Shown in pieces: positions 53,485-62,742 of a stretch of 64,000 bases of DNA (within the stretch, counting starts at the first letter, position 1; each line of letters starts with the position of its first letter). The stretch is taken from positions 1,426,001 to 1,490,000 of the forward strand of contig LR782234.1 in assembly GCA_902825215.1 (NCBI GenBank), in the 5' to 3' direction. The notes beneath the pieces are model-generated. The model had not been told where the DNA came from, did not search any database, and saw nothing but the letters and a program-made list of their open reading frames with translations. A program made the position numbers and the translations under genes. This DNA is from Pseudomonas fluorescens. Lineage in GTDB: Bacteria; Pseudomonadota; Gammaproteobacteria; Pseudomonadales; Pseudomonadaceae.

Positions 53485-54186
53485 TCAACCCCCCAGATAC
53501 GCCTCGCGCACTTTCGGGTCGGTCAGCAGCGCTTCACCGGTGCCTTGCATGACCACGCGACCGTTCTCCAGAACGTAGGCGCGGTCGGCGATTTTCAGCG
53601 CCTGGTTGGCGTTCTGCTCGACCAGGAACACCGTCACCCCGTCCTTGCGCAGTTGTTCGATGATGTCGAAGATCTGCTGGATGATGATCGGTGCCAGGCC
53701 CAGCGACGGCTCGTCGAGCAGCAGCAGCTTGGGCTTGCTCATCAGCGCACGGCCGATGGCGAGCATTTGCTGTTCGCCGCCGGACATGGTGCCGCCGCGC
53801 TGGTTGAAGCGTTCTTTCAGGCGCGGGAACAGGCCGAGGACCTTGTCCATCTGCTCCTGATAGTCGCCCTTGTCGGTGAAGAAACCGCCCATGGACAGGT
53901 TCTCTTCCACGGTCAGACGAGCGAACACCCGGCGACCTTCAGGGACCACGGCGATGCTCTTGCGCATGATCTGCGACGAGTCCTGGCCGACCAGTTCCTC
54001 ACCCATGTAGCGGATGCTGCCGCTGTGCGCTTGCGGCGAACCGCAGAGCGTCATCAGCAGCGTGGACTTGCCGGCACCGTTGGCGCCGATCAGCGTGACG
54101 ATCTCGCCCTGACGGACTTCGACGTTGACGCTGTGCAGGGCCTGGATCTTGCCGTAGAAGGTGGAAACGTTTTCGAACTGCAGCAT
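53485..54186 (-). CDS. livF: Branched-chain amino acid ABC transporter ATPase LivF (BraG)
   Basis: The 233-residue ATPase has Walker A GANGAGKST, signature TMSGGEQQMLAIGRAL, Walker B LLLLDEPSLGLAP and VFLVEQNANQAL, all typical of LivF/BraG. With LivG it powers Leu/Ile/Val uptake. It is the last gene of a five-gene unit and starts directly after the livG stop. Confidence 0.95.
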   Translation of the reverse strand: MLQFENVSTFYGKIQALHSVNVEVRQGEIVTLIGANGAGKSTLLMTLCGSPQAHSGSIRYMGEELVGQDSSQIMRKSIAVVPEGRRVFARLTVEENLSMGGFFTDKGDYQEQMDKVLGLFPRLKERFNQRGGTMSGGEQQMLAIGRALMSKPKLLLLDEPSLGLAPIIIQQIFDIIEQLRKDGVTVFLVEQNANQALKIADRAYVLENGRVVMQGTGEALLTDPKVREAYLGG

Positions 54187-54954
54187 TTACGCTTCCCCCA
54201 GGTAGGCTTTGATCACTTCAGGATTGTCGCGGATCTGTTCCGGCGTGCCGTCGGCCAACGGCGTGCCCTGGTTGATCACGACGATGTGGTCGGAAATGCT
54301 CATGACCAGTTTCATGTCGTGCTCGATCAGCAGCACGGTGACGTTGTGCTCTTCACGCAGTACGCCGATCAACGCCTTGAGGTCTTCGGTCTCTTTCGGG
54401 TTGAGGCCGGCGGCCGGTTCGTCGAGCATGAGGATCCGCGGGCGGGTCATCATGCAGCGAGCGATTTCCAGACGCCGTTGCTGGCCGTAGGCGAGGGTGC
54501 CGGCGGTGCGGTTGGCGAACTCTTTGAGGTTGACCTTTTCCAGCCAGTACTCGGCAAACTCCATCGCCTCGCGCTCGCTTTTGCGGAACGCCGGGGTCTT
54601 GAACAGACCGGACAGGAAGTTGGTGTTCAAGTGGCGATGCTGGGCGATCAGCAGGTTCTCGACCGCGGTCATGTCCTTGAACAAACGCACGTTCTGGAAA
54701 GTACGCACCACGCCTTTGAGGGCGATCTTGTGGCCGGGCAGGCCCTGGATCGGCTCGCCATCGAGCAGGATGCTGCCGCCGGTAGGCTGATAGAAACCGG
54801 TCAGGCAGTTGAACACAGTGGTCTTGCCCGCGCCGTTCGGCCCGATCAGCGCAACCACTTGTTTCTCTTTGACGGTCAAGGCCACACCGTTGACCGCGAG
54901 CAAACCGCCGAAGCGCATGCTAAGGTTTTCGACTTTGAGGATCTCGCGGCTCAT
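54187..54954 (-). CDS. livG: Branched-chain amino acid ABC transporter ATPase LivG (BraF)
   Basis: The 255-residue ATPase has Walker [25 protein letters not shown], Walker [14 protein letters not shown] and [11 protein letters not shown], the LivG/BraF pattern. Start overlaps the livM stop by four bases. Confidence 0.95.
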   Translation of the reverse strand: MSREILKVENLSMRFGGLLAVNGVALTVKEKQVVALIGPNGAGKTTVFNCLTGFYQPTGGSILLDGEPIQGLPGHKIALKGVVRTFQNVRLFKDMTAVENLLIAQHRHLNTNFLSGLFKTPAFRKSEREAMEFAEYWLEKVNLKEFANRTAGTLAYGQQRRLEIARCMMTRPRILMLDEPAAGLNPKETEDLKALIGVLREEHNVTVLLIEHDMKLVMSISDHIVVINQGTPLADGTPEQIRDNPEVIKAYLGEA

Positions 54955-56207
54955 TTGCGCAACTCCATGTGTGGGCGTTGCATCGGCAGCAGACCTTGTG
55001 GACGCCAGATCATCATCAACACCATCAGGGCACCGAACATCAACATGCGGTACTCGCTGAACTCACGCATCATTTCCGGCAACAGGATCATCACGATCGC
55101 CGCCAGGATCACGCCCAGCTGCGAGCCCATGCCACCCAGCACGACGATGGCGAGAATGATCGCCGACTCGATGAAGGTGAACGACTCCGGCGTGACCAGG
55201 CCCTGACGCGCAGCGAAGAAGCTGCCGGCAAAACCGGCGAACGCGGCACCGAGGGTGAACGCGGAAAGCTTGATCACGGTCGGGTTCAGACCCAGCGCAC
55301 GGCAGGCAATTTCGTCTTCACGCAGCGCTTCCCACGCACGACCGATCGGCATGCGCAGCAAACGGTTGATCACGAACAGCGCAGCCAATGCCAGCAACAG
55401 GGCGACGAGGTAAAGGAAAATCACCTTGTTGATCGAGTTGTATTGCAGGCCGAAATACTCGTGAAACGTCTGCAGGCCTTCAGCCGCTTTACGCTCGAAG
55501 GTCAGACCGAAGAACGTCGGTTTTTCGATGTTGCTGATGCCGTTCGGGCCGCCGGTGATATCGGTCAGGTTGCGCAGGAACAGACGGATGATCTCGCCGA
55601 AGCCGAGGGTCACGATCGCCAGATAGTCGCCGCGCAGACGCAACACCGGGAAGCCCAGCAGGAAGCCGAACGTCGCCGCCATCAGGCCGGCAATCGGCAG
55701 GCAGATCCAGAAGCTCAAGCCGTAGTAGTGCGACAGCAGCGCGTAGCTGTAGGCGCCGACGGCATAGAAACCGACGTAACCGAGGTCGAGCAGACCGGCC
55801 AGACCGACGACGATGTTCAAGCCCAGGCCGAGCATCACGTAGATCAGGATCAGCGTGGCGATGTCCACCGCGCCGCGTGAGCCGAAGAACGGCCAGACCA
55901 GGGCAACGATGATCAGCGCAATGATGAAGTAACGCTGAGTGGTCGGCAGGGTCAGGAAGTTGCTGGCCTTGGCCGGGATCAGCGGCATACCAGGCGAGGA
56001 ACGCCAGGCTTTGCTGATCTGCTGATTGAACAGCACGCGCAGGAACATCAGCACCGAGCAGATCGCGATGGTCGCGAGCACTGCAGGGCTGGTGTTGTGC
56101 ACTTCCAGATTGATGCCGACGATGGTCAGTTTCAGACCGAGTACCGGGTAGGCCACGGCCCACACCAGCAAAGCGCTGAACAGCGCCTGTTTAAGATTCC
56201 TAGTCAT
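54951..56207 (-). CDS. livM: Branched-chain amino acid ABC transporter permease LivM (BraE)
   Basis: The 418-residue membrane protein has about ten hydrophobic segments, [50 protein letters not shown] and the coupling loop [18 protein letters not shown] (EAA-like), as in LivM/BraE. It overlaps livH and livG by four bases. Confidence 0.95.
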   Translation of the reverse strand: MTRNLKQALFSALLVWAVAYPVLGLKLTIVGINLEVHNTSPAVLATIAICSVLMFLRVLFNQQISKAWRSSPGMPLIPAKASNFLTLPTTQRYFIIALIIVALVWPFFGSRGAVDIATLILIYVMLGLGLNIVVGLAGLLDLGYVGFYAVGAYSYALLSHYYGLSFWICLPIAGLMAATFGFLLGFPVLRLRGDYLAIVTLGFGEIIRLFLRNLTDITGGPNGISNIEKPTFFGLTFERKAAEGLQTFHEYFGLQYNSINKVIFLYLVALLLALAALFVINRLLRMPIGRAWEALREDEIACRALGLNPTVIKLSAFTLGAAFAGFAGSFFAARQGLVTPESFTFIESAIILAIVVLGGMGSQLGVILAAIVMILLPEMMREFSEYRMLMFGALMVLMMIWRPQGLLPMQRPHMELRK

Positions 56208-57127
56208 ACTTTCTCAACCTCCGGACGGCCCAGAATGCCGGTCGGACGGAACAACAGCACCAGAACCAGCAAGCCGAACGCCACGACGTCCTTGTACTGG
56301 TCGCCGAAGATATCGGCACCGAACGCTTCTGCTACACCGAGCACCAACCCGCCGAGCATCGCGCCGGGAATGCTGCCGATGCCGCCCAGTACCGCAGCGG
56401 TGAAAGCCTTGAGGCCGACGAGGAAACCGGCGTTCGGGTTGATCACGCCGTATTGCATGCTCAACAGAACAGCCGCAACGGCTGCCAGCGCAGCACCAAT
56501 GACGAACGTCAGGGCGATGATGTTGTTGGTGTTGATGCCGAGCAGGTTGGCCATCTTGATGTCTTCGGCGCAGGCGCGGCAGGCGCGGCCCAGACGAGAA
56601 CGGGAGATGAACAGGGTCAGGCCGAGCATGGCGATCAGCGTGACGACGAACACCACGATCTGCATGTAGGAAATCAGCACTTCTTGTGCGCCACCCGGAC
56701 CGAAGGCGAAGTTGCCCGGGATCAGGTTGGGGATTGCTTTGTCCTTGGAGTCTTGCGCCAGCAGAACGGTGTTCTGCAGGAAGATCGACATACCGATGGC
56801 GGAAATCAGCGGGATCAGACGGTTGCTGCCGCGCAGGGGGCGGTAGGCAATGCGTTCGATGCTGTAACCGTAGGAACTGGTGACGACGATACTGGCGATG
56901 AACGCCGCGGTCATCAGCAGCGGGACACTGTCGAGTCCCATCATGGTCAGCCCGGCGATGGCGATGAACGCCACGTAGGAACCGATCATATACACCTCGC
57001 CGTGGGCGAAGTTGATCATTCCAATGATGCCGTAGACCATCGTGTAGCCGATGGCGATCAAGGCATACATGCTGCCAACGTTGAGGCCGTTAACCAGCTG
57101 TTGGAAGAAGTGATAGAGGTCAGGCAT
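56204..57127 (-). CDS. livH: Branched-chain amino acid ABC transporter permease LivH (BraD)
   Basis: The 307-residue permease starts [44 protein letters not shown] and has [18 protein letters not shown] as the coupling loop. About eight membrane segments. It lies 230 bp after braC behind a strong terminator-like hairpin. Confidence 0.95.
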   Translation of the reverse strand: MPDLYHFFQQLVNGLNVGSMYALIAIGYTMVYGIIGMINFAHGEVYMIGSYVAFIAIAGLTMMGLDSVPLLMTAAFIASIVVTSSYGYSIERIAYRPLRGSNRLIPLISAIGMSIFLQNTVLLAQDSKDKAIPNLIPGNFAFGPGGAQEVLISYMQIVVFVVTLIAMLGLTLFISRSRLGRACRACAEDIKMANLLGINTNNIIALTFVIGAALAAVAAVLLSMQYGVINPNAGFLVGLKAFTAAVLGGIGSIPGAMLGGLVLGVAEAFGADIFGDQYKDVVAFGLLVLVLLFRPTGILGRPEVEKV

Positions 57128-57304
57128 TACAGCGCTCCTAAAAACCTGATACGCATTTCACTGGTGGAGTCATTTTCCCGCCCGGCCCCGTGGATCTCTA
57201 TCCACTTCGAATCCGGGTTTTGCCAGCGAACCGCTGATGACGGTTTTGAGATTTTCAGGTGGGCAGACTGGCGGATCACGCCAGCGCGGCCCATACATTC
57301 GTAA

Positions 57305-57336
57305 AACAAAGCCCACGGCACGCCGTGGGCTTTATT
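57305..57336 (-). terminator. Hairpin after livK/braC (attenuating terminator)
   Basis: AAAGCCCACGGC and GCCGTGGGCTTT pair around AC/GT with T-rich ends, 22 bp after the binding-protein stop. It would limit transcription of the permease genes, as expected for a binding-protein-first operon. Confidence 0.85.
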
Positions 57337-57357
57337 GGCAGTCAGTCAGGCAGCGCC

Positions 57358-58485
57358 TTACTGAGGCGAAACTTCAGTTTTAGGTTTGCCGTTGTGCCAC
57401 TCGTAAACCACGAATTTGAAGTCTTTCAGGTCGCCCTTGGCGTCGAAGCTCAGGTCACCGGTCGGGGTCTTGAACGAACCGGCGTGGATGGCTTCAGCCA
57501 CTTTGGTCGCGTCTTCGGACTTGGCAGCCTTGATGCCTTCGGCAATCACGGTCACCGCCGAGTAGGACGGGAACACGAACGGGCCGCTCGGATCTTCCTT
57601 CTTCGCTTTGAACGCGTCAGCCAGGGCAACGTTGGCCGGATCCTGGTCGAAGGATTTCGGCAGGGTCACCAGCAGGCCTTCGGAAGCGTCCTTGGCGATC
57701 TGGGTGATCGAGTCGTTACCCACGCCTTCCGGCCCCATGAACTTGGCTTTCAGGCCTTTTTCCTGGGCTTGACGCAGAATCAGGCCCAGCTCCGGGTGGT
57801 AGCCGCCGTAGTAGACGAAGTCGACGCCGGCTTGCTTGAGCTTGGCGATGATTGCCGAGAAGTCCTTGTCGCCGGCGTTGACGCCTTCGAACACGGCAAC
57901 CTTGGTGCCTTTCTTCTCCAGGGTCGATTTCACCGCGGTGGCGATGCCTTCACCGTACTGCTGTTTGTCGTGCAGCACGCCAACCACTTTCGGTTTCACG
58001 TAATCGGCGATGTAGTTGCCGGCGGCAGGGCCCTGGGCGCTGTCCAGACCAATGGTGCGGAAGATCATTTTGTAGCCACGGGCGGTGATGTCCGGGCTGG
58101 TGGCAGCCGGGGTGATCATGATCACGCCTTCGTCTTCGTAGATGTCCGAAGCTGGCTGAGTAGAGCTGGAGCACAGGTGACCGACCACGAACTTGACGCC
58201 GTCGTTGACGACCTTGTTCGCTACCGCTACCGCTTGTTTCGGATCGCAGGCATCGTCGTATTCAACGGCTTCGAGTTTCTTGCCGTCGACGCCGCCCTTG
58301 GCGTTGATCTGCTCGATGGCCATTTTCGCGCCACTGAACTGCATGTCGCCGTATTGGGCTACTGGACCGGTTTTAGGGCCGGCGATACCGATTTTGATGG
58401 TGTCAGCTGCGAACGAATGGCTGGCAACCCCGGCCAGAACCATAGCGGCAAACAGTTTGGAAATCTGCTTAGTAGCCTTAGTCAT
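57358..58485 (-). CDS. livK: Leu/Ile/Val(/Ala/Thr)-binding periplasmic protein (BraC/LivK)
   Basis: The 375-residue product has a signal peptide (ASHSFA-ADTIKIG), starts the mature chain DTIKIGIAGPKTGPVAQYGD and carries KLEAVEYDDACDPKQAVAVANKVVNDGVKFVVGHLCSSSTQPASD with the disulfide pair, as in BraC/LivJ/LivK. It binds branched-chain amino acids for the LivHMGF complex. P. aeruginosa BraC is the closest recalled relative. A perfect palindrome lies about 98 bp upstream. Confidence 0.95.
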   Translation of the reverse strand: MTKATKQISKLFAAMVLAGVASHSFAADTIKIGIAGPKTGPVAQYGDMQFSGAKMAIEQINAKGGVDGKKLEAVEYDDACDPKQAVAVANKVVNDGVKFVVGHLCSSSTQPASDIYEDEGVIMITPAATSPDITARGYKMIFRTIGLDSAQGPAAGNYIADYVKPKVVGVLHDKQQYGEGIATAVKSTLEKKGTKVAVFEGVNAGDKDFSAIIAKLKQAGVDFVYYGGYHPELGLILRQAQEKGLKAKFMGPEGVGNDSITQIAKDASEGLLVTLPKSFDQDPANVALADAFKAKKEDPSGPFVFPSYSAVTVIAEGIKAAKSEDATKVAEAIHAGSFKTPTGDLSFDAKGDLKDFKFVVYEWHNGKPKTEVSPQ

Positions 58486-58582
58486 AGTGCTCCACTCTCT
58501 GTTGTATTTTTTAGAGTTCTGGCGCCGTAGCAGCAGAACCGGGTCAGATATCTTTGCGACATCCTCCGGAAATGCCCCGGCA

Positions 58583-58598
58583 ACTGTACCGGTACAGT
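58583..58598. promoter_or_regulatory. Perfect 16-bp palindrome between livK/braC and the DUF2288 gene
   Basis: ACTGTACCGGTACAGT is fully symmetric and lies in the 348-bp divergent gap (58486-58833), about 98 bp before braC. The size and symmetry fit a dimeric repressor operator. It is not a LexA box (CTG-N8-CAG). The rest of the gap shows no gene. Confidence 0.55.
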
Positions 58599-58833
58599 GT
58601 AGAGCGCCGCTTGTTCAACTGGGAAGCGGGCGCCAAGGGGCAAAACCTGGAGGTGTCGCTTTTTTGAATGAAAAAGACAGAATTGCGGCGGGGCGTTTGT
58701 AGGCATATAGCTCAAACAGCAGCATTCCCTGGCGTTCCTGCTCTTTTCGTTCGGTGCAGCCATTTGCAACCGGGTTTTTCTGGCGGACCACCAACGTTAT
58801 GATTCGCGTCGATTTCTTTTCCGGACAGAGCCC

Positions 58834-59154
58834 ATGAATCAAGAACCTAGCACCCTCTATGCCAAGCTGCTTGGGGAAACCGCATCTATCACTTGGAAAG
58901 AGTTGGAGCCGTTCTTCGCCAAGGGTGCTCTATTGTGGGTCGCCCCTGAGCTGGATTTGATCGCCGCTGCCGAGGCCGTGGCGTCTGACGAAGGCGAGAA
59001 AGTCGCGGCCTGGCTGGCCGACGACAAGGTCGCCAAGCTGTCTGAAACGCGGGCGCTGGATATTTTCGAGCGCGATCCACAGCTGTGGGCAGTCGTCGTT
59101 TCACCGTGGATTCTGATCCAGGAAAGGGCGACCCCTGCAAGCGACGCACCTTGA
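58834..59154 (+). CDS. DUF2288 family protein
   Basis: The 106-residue protein reads MNQEPSTLYAKLLGETASITWKELEPFFAKGALLWVAPELDLIAAA and KLSETRALDIFERDPQLWAVVVSPWILIQE, the DUF2288 pattern. It is acidic, with no signal peptide. No function is known. Divergent from braC. Confidence 0.9.
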   Translation: MNQEPSTLYAKLLGETASITWKELEPFFAKGALLWVAPELDLIAAAEAVASDEGEKVAAWLADDKVAKLSETRALDIFERDPQLWAVVVSPWILIQERATPASDAP

Positions 59155-59349
59155 TGGTGCGACTGGTCACCGGCGAAAAGTGTGTAGCGGAGTAGCGTGA
59201 TGGCACGTTGCCGTAGAGAAACGCCACAGACGAGTCTCACTTCACGGTGACGTAAACGTAACGGGAACAGTTGATCGAGCGGCCTGAGGGTCGCTTAATT
59301 GTTTCTGGATGTTGGAAAGGCTGAAATCTTTAGTGAATTTGAAGGCCCC

Positions 59350-59438
59350 ATCGCTGGCAAGCCAGCTCCCACAGTGTCCGGGTGAGCACAAATATTGTGA
59401 GCACCACAAAATCTGTGGGAGCTGGCTTGCCAGCGATA
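59350..59438. repeat. REP pair of a second sequence class
   Basis: ATCGCTGGCAAGCCAGCTCC and its inverse GGAGCTGGCTTGCCAGCGAT are about 48 bp apart. The core GCTGGCTTGCCAGC differs from the GCGAGCCTGCTCGC family elsewhere in the window, so two REP classes coexist. It is in the 303-bp gap 59155-59457, which has no gene. Confidence 0.9.
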
Positions 59439-59457
59439 GAGGCGACTCGGTTTCTGA

Positions 59458-61650
59458 TCAGACCGAGTAAGTCTTCCCGGTATGGTTATTCAGGGAAATC
59501 ACTTTGGTCTTGCCGATCCGGTGACGGTAGATCTCGCGCAGGTACTTGATCGATTTCTTCACGCAATCGCGCGACAGGCGAATGTCGTTGATCGAGACAA
59601 ACTTGTCTTTGTCGTTGATCAACTCGCGGTACTTCTTCTCGTACATCGGTTTGATCGCGTACCAGTTGGTGTCGAGGATCTTCGCCGGGTTTTCGAATTC
59701 GTTAAGCAAGTCGTCGATGCGGTCTTCGTCAAACTCTTCCTGAATGATGAAATCGAGAATCGAATTGTCCAGCGTCTCGTCGAAACGGTACGGGGTCTTG
59801 GCGAAGCAACGCTTGATGAACGCCACGATCAGGGTCAGGAAGTCATCCGACAGGCACGGGCTCTTGGCGATCAGGGTGGTCAATGACAGGTTCGCCGAAG
59901 CGCCGATCACCAGCGCGTAACGTTTGAGCGTGGTGTTGGGGAACAGGCTGTTGAGGTGAGTCTTCAGCCGGTTCAGGTCCATGTACGACAGCTTGTAGTC
60001 CTTGGGCAGCGAGACGATCGAAACCACCGACGAGCAGTTCTTGAAGAAGTGCAGGTCATGCAGGGCGGCGGCGTCGTAGCCGGAATTCTTGTACTGCTCC
60101 AGCGACGCGCGATAACGCTTGGACTCGATCGGCAGCAGGCTGATGCCTTCAATGGCCTGGGTGACCTTGTTGAAATGCGGCAGGTCGATTGAGCGGAAGA
60201 ATAGATCGTCGATGTTCAGACGCTGCGGCTCTTTTTCAAAAACCTTGAACTTGTCGCTGCTCGGCGGCGGGGTTTCCGGCACCACCGATTCGGCATAGGC
60301 AATGGCCACCGGGCCGGCGAGACTCATGAACAGGTCGTTGGCGTCCAGGCGAATGGTTTCGCCGATGTCGATGCCGGCACGGCGGAAATAGTTCTGGTCG
60401 TAGTCGGTGGTGACCGCCTGAGCCGTCAGAATGTTGAAGATCTGCTGCGAGATGTACTGGTTGGCATGCTTTTCCATCGCGTTGACGTCGATGTTCTGGA
60501 TGTTGCCGTCATCGCTTTCTTCGGCGTAACGCATGATGTCGTTGGAGATGAGCATCATCGCGTTCCACGGGCGAATACGCCCCATGACGCTCGCTTCGCT
60601 GCTGTCTTCGTTGGCGAAGTTGTAGGAGAAGTCCCATTCTTCCGACAGATATTTGCACAGCAGGCGGCCGGCGTTGATGTGCAGCGCCTCGGACATTTCG
60701 CTGCGGTGATCGGATATGTTTGGCAGCACGCAGATGCCGCTGGTGAAGATCGGCTCGAACACGAACGAATGACCGCTTTTGCCGTCGTGTTCGTCCATCG
60801 GCTTGGTGTCGAACGTCTTGTTCATGTACGAGTGCTGCTGGGCCAGGCCGAATTCCGAGGCCATGCCCGAACCGGTACCGCCGCCGGCACTGAAAATCGA
60901 AAAGTACAGGCGCGACTGGTTGGCCTTGATGCCGCAGCTGTCGATCAGGTACGAGTGGATCATTTTCCAGTCGGGGCTGGAAAAGCGCTGGGTGTCCTTG
61001 TTGAGGATGATCTTCGCCAGATACTGGCCGAGGATCGGCGCGTTACCGGCGCCACCGGCGTGGACTTCGGACAAGTCCATGATCTTCATCTTGCTGTAGT
61101 CGCGCAGGAAGCCGCTTTTTTCGCCCTTGCGCGAGAAACGGATGCGCCCGGCGATGTCCTTGTCGAGGTCGCCGAGCATCACCAGCGGTTCGACCAGAAA
61201 CACCGGTTTGGTCGACTTGTTGGTGCCGATGCGCAGGTTGTTTTTGATCCACTGCGCCGGGCTGTAGCCCTTGTCGGCGAGACGGCGGTCGACCGGGCGG
61301 TCTTCGTTGTTGAATTCGTTGAGGTAGAACTTGCGCGCGTTGTACACCAGCTCCGCGACGTCGAGGGCGATGTTGGAGCCGCAGCGACCGAGGCCGATCA
61401 GGCACACCGAAGGGAATTCCTGATCGTTGTGCTGTTCGTTATCGCCTTCCAGGTGCGGCGGGCGCGGGAACACCAGATCGCGCAGGCCGTCGAGGTTATC
61501 GAGGATGCGGTCGGTATTGGTTTCGGTGAAGTACAGGTATTGCTGGGTCGACAGCGGACGCGCGGGTTGCGCAGGCTTGGTCGGGCTGTTGGCGGCGGGG
61601 CTGGAGGTCAGGTCGGAAATCGCAGTGGCAGGATTGTTTTTGGATGTCAT
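59458..61650 (-). CDS. Tubulin/FtsZ-superfamily protein of unknown function
   Basis: The 730-residue protein has a disordered N-terminus (1-35), then a GTPase-like domain: VCLIGLGRCGSNIALDVAEL (about 82-101, first phosphate loop), KIMDLSEVHAGGAGNAPIL (about 189-207), the tubulin signature FSAGGGTGSGMASE (253-266, GGGTGSG) and a T7-loop-like LDANDL (about 435-440). The C-terminal 270 residues form an alpha/beta region of unknown family. It is far longer than FtsZ (about 390) and lacks its C-terminal FtsA/ZipA peptide. It resembles the FtsZ-like families (FtsZl1/2) proposed from genome surveys, from memory. No operon partner is visible; the divergent neighbour is a metabolic dehydrogenase. Confidence 0.85.
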   Translation of the reverse strand: MTSKNNPATAISDLTSSPAANSPTKPAQPARPLSTQQYLYFTETNTDRILDNLDGLRDLVFPRPPHLEGDNEQHNDQEFPSVCLIGLGRCGSNIALDVAELVYNARKFYLNEFNNEDRPVDRRLADKGYSPAQWIKNNLRIGTNKSTKPVFLVEPLVMLGDLDKDIAGRIRFSRKGEKSGFLRDYSKMKIMDLSEVHAGGAGNAPILGQYLAKIILNKDTQRFSSPDWKMIHSYLIDSCGIKANQSRLYFSIFSAGGGTGSGMASEFGLAQQHSYMNKTFDTKPMDEHDGKSGHSFVFEPIFTSGICVLPNISDHRSEMSEALHINAGRLLCKYLSEEWDFSYNFANEDSSEASVMGRIRPWNAMMLISNDIMRYAEESDDGNIQNIDVNAMEKHANQYISQQIFNILTAQAVTTDYDQNYFRRAGIDIGETIRLDANDLFMSLAGPVAIAYAESVVPETPPPSSDKFKVFEKEPQRLNIDDLFFRSIDLPHFNKVTQAIEGISLLPIESKRYRASLEQYKNSGYDAAALHDLHFFKNCSSVVSIVSLPKDYKLSYMDLNRLKTHLNSLFPNTTLKRYALVIGASANLSLTTLIAKSPCLSDDFLTLIVAFIKRCFAKTPYRFDETLDNSILDFIIQEEFDEDRIDDLLNEFENPAKILDTNWYAIKPMYEKKYRELINDKDKFVSINDIRLSRDCVKKSIKYLREIYRHRIGKTKVISLNNHTGKTYSV

Positions 61651-61845
61651 GGTGCGCCATGTACCTGGACTGGGTTGGCCCGATGACCGATGTCAGCGAA
61701 CCTCACGGAATAGGATCTCGCGTCTTTTTTGCGCGAATTGAGCCCGAGCGTCAGCGCTGTGGCCTGACTGTCGCTGGGGGGAATCCTTTCCTGATCGTTG
61801 TTGAATCGGCCATTATTCGGCGATCTTTAATGGAAAAGAGGCAAA

Positions 61846-62742
61846 ATGATGTCAACGCGACCTTCGTTGGGGTTTGCCGGAATCGGCCTGATGGGCCTGC
61901 CGATGTGCCGGCGTCTGTTGGCGGCGGGCTACCCGCTGACCGTGTGGAATCGCAACCCGGCCAAGTGCGCGGCACTGGTCGAGGCCGGCGCCCGGCAAGT
62001 GGCGAGCCCCGCCGAACTGTGCGAACACGCCGATATAGTGATGCTGTGCCTGGCCGACACGGCGGTGGTGCGCGAGGTGGTGTTTGGCGAGGGCGGCATC
62101 GTCGAGGGCGCGAAAACCGCGCAACTGCTGGTGGATTTTTCCAGCCTCGAACCGACGGCGACCCGCGAGATGGCCGCGCAACTGGCGCAGCGAACCGGCA
62201 TGGGCTGGCTCGACGCCCCGGTGTCCGGCGGCGTGATCGGCGCCGAGGCGGGCAGCCTGGCGATCATGGTCGGCGGCGCGGTGGCGGATCTTGAGCGGGT
62301 GCGCCCGGTGCTGCTGAGTCTTGGTCAGCGCGTCACGCACATGGGCGGCGTCGGCGCCGGCCAGGTCACCAAGGCGTGCAACCAGATGATTGTCGCCTGC
62401 AACGCGCTGGTGATTGCCGAAGTGGTGGCGCTGGCGGAACAGGCCGGGGTCGATGCCAGCCTGCTCGCCGACGCGCTGGCCGGTGGGTTTGCCGATTCGA
62501 AACCGCTGCAGATTCTTGTCCCGCAGATGGCCGAGAGTCGTTTCGAACCGATCAAATGGCACGTGCGCACGCTGCTCAAGGATCTCGACACGGCGGTGAA
62601 GTTTTCCCGTGAACAGGGTTCGGCGACGCCGCTCAGCGGATTGGCCGCACAACTGATGCGCCTGCATGGGGCGCAGGGCTATCTGGCGCAGGACCCAGCG
62701 ACACTGGTGCAAATGTACCGCGCGCCAGCAACAACGGATTGA
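61846..62742 (+). CDS. NAD(P)-dependent beta-hydroxyacid dehydrogenase (GarR/MmsB-like)
   Basis: The 298-residue protein starts MMSTRPSLGFAGIGLMGLPMCRRLLAAG (GxGxMGxxM), has DAPVSGGVIGAEAGSLAIMVGG, GAGQVTKACNQ with the catalytic lysine, and KDLDTAVKFSREQG at the C-terminus. This is the 3-hydroxyisobutyrate or tartronate semialdehyde reductase family; substrate cannot be assigned. The last 110 bp of the gene overlap the end of the converging GGDEF-EAL gene. Confidence 0.9.
   Translation: MMSTRPSLGFAGIGLMGLPMCRRLLAAGYPLTVWNRNPAKCAALVEAGARQVASPAELCEHADIVMLCLADTAVVREVVFGEGGIVEGAKTAQLLVDFSSLEPTATREMAAQLAQRTGMGWLDAPVSGGVIGAEAGSLAIMVGGAVADLERVRPVLLSLGQRVTHMGGVGAGQVTKACNQMIVACNALVIAEVVALAEQAGVDASLLADALAGGFADSKPLQILVPQMAESRFEPIKWHVRTLLKDLDTAVKFSREQGSATPLSGLAAQLMRLHGAQGYLAQDPATLVQMYRAPATTD

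Noticed and set aside
53545..55206. 553-residue plus-strand frame opposite livF and livG
   Set aside because: Antisense of two ABC ATPases with intact Walker motifs.
57127..57321. 64-residue minus-strand frame between braC and braD
   Set aside because: It lies partly on the terminator hairpin, has no homology I recognise and starts inside the untranslated gap.
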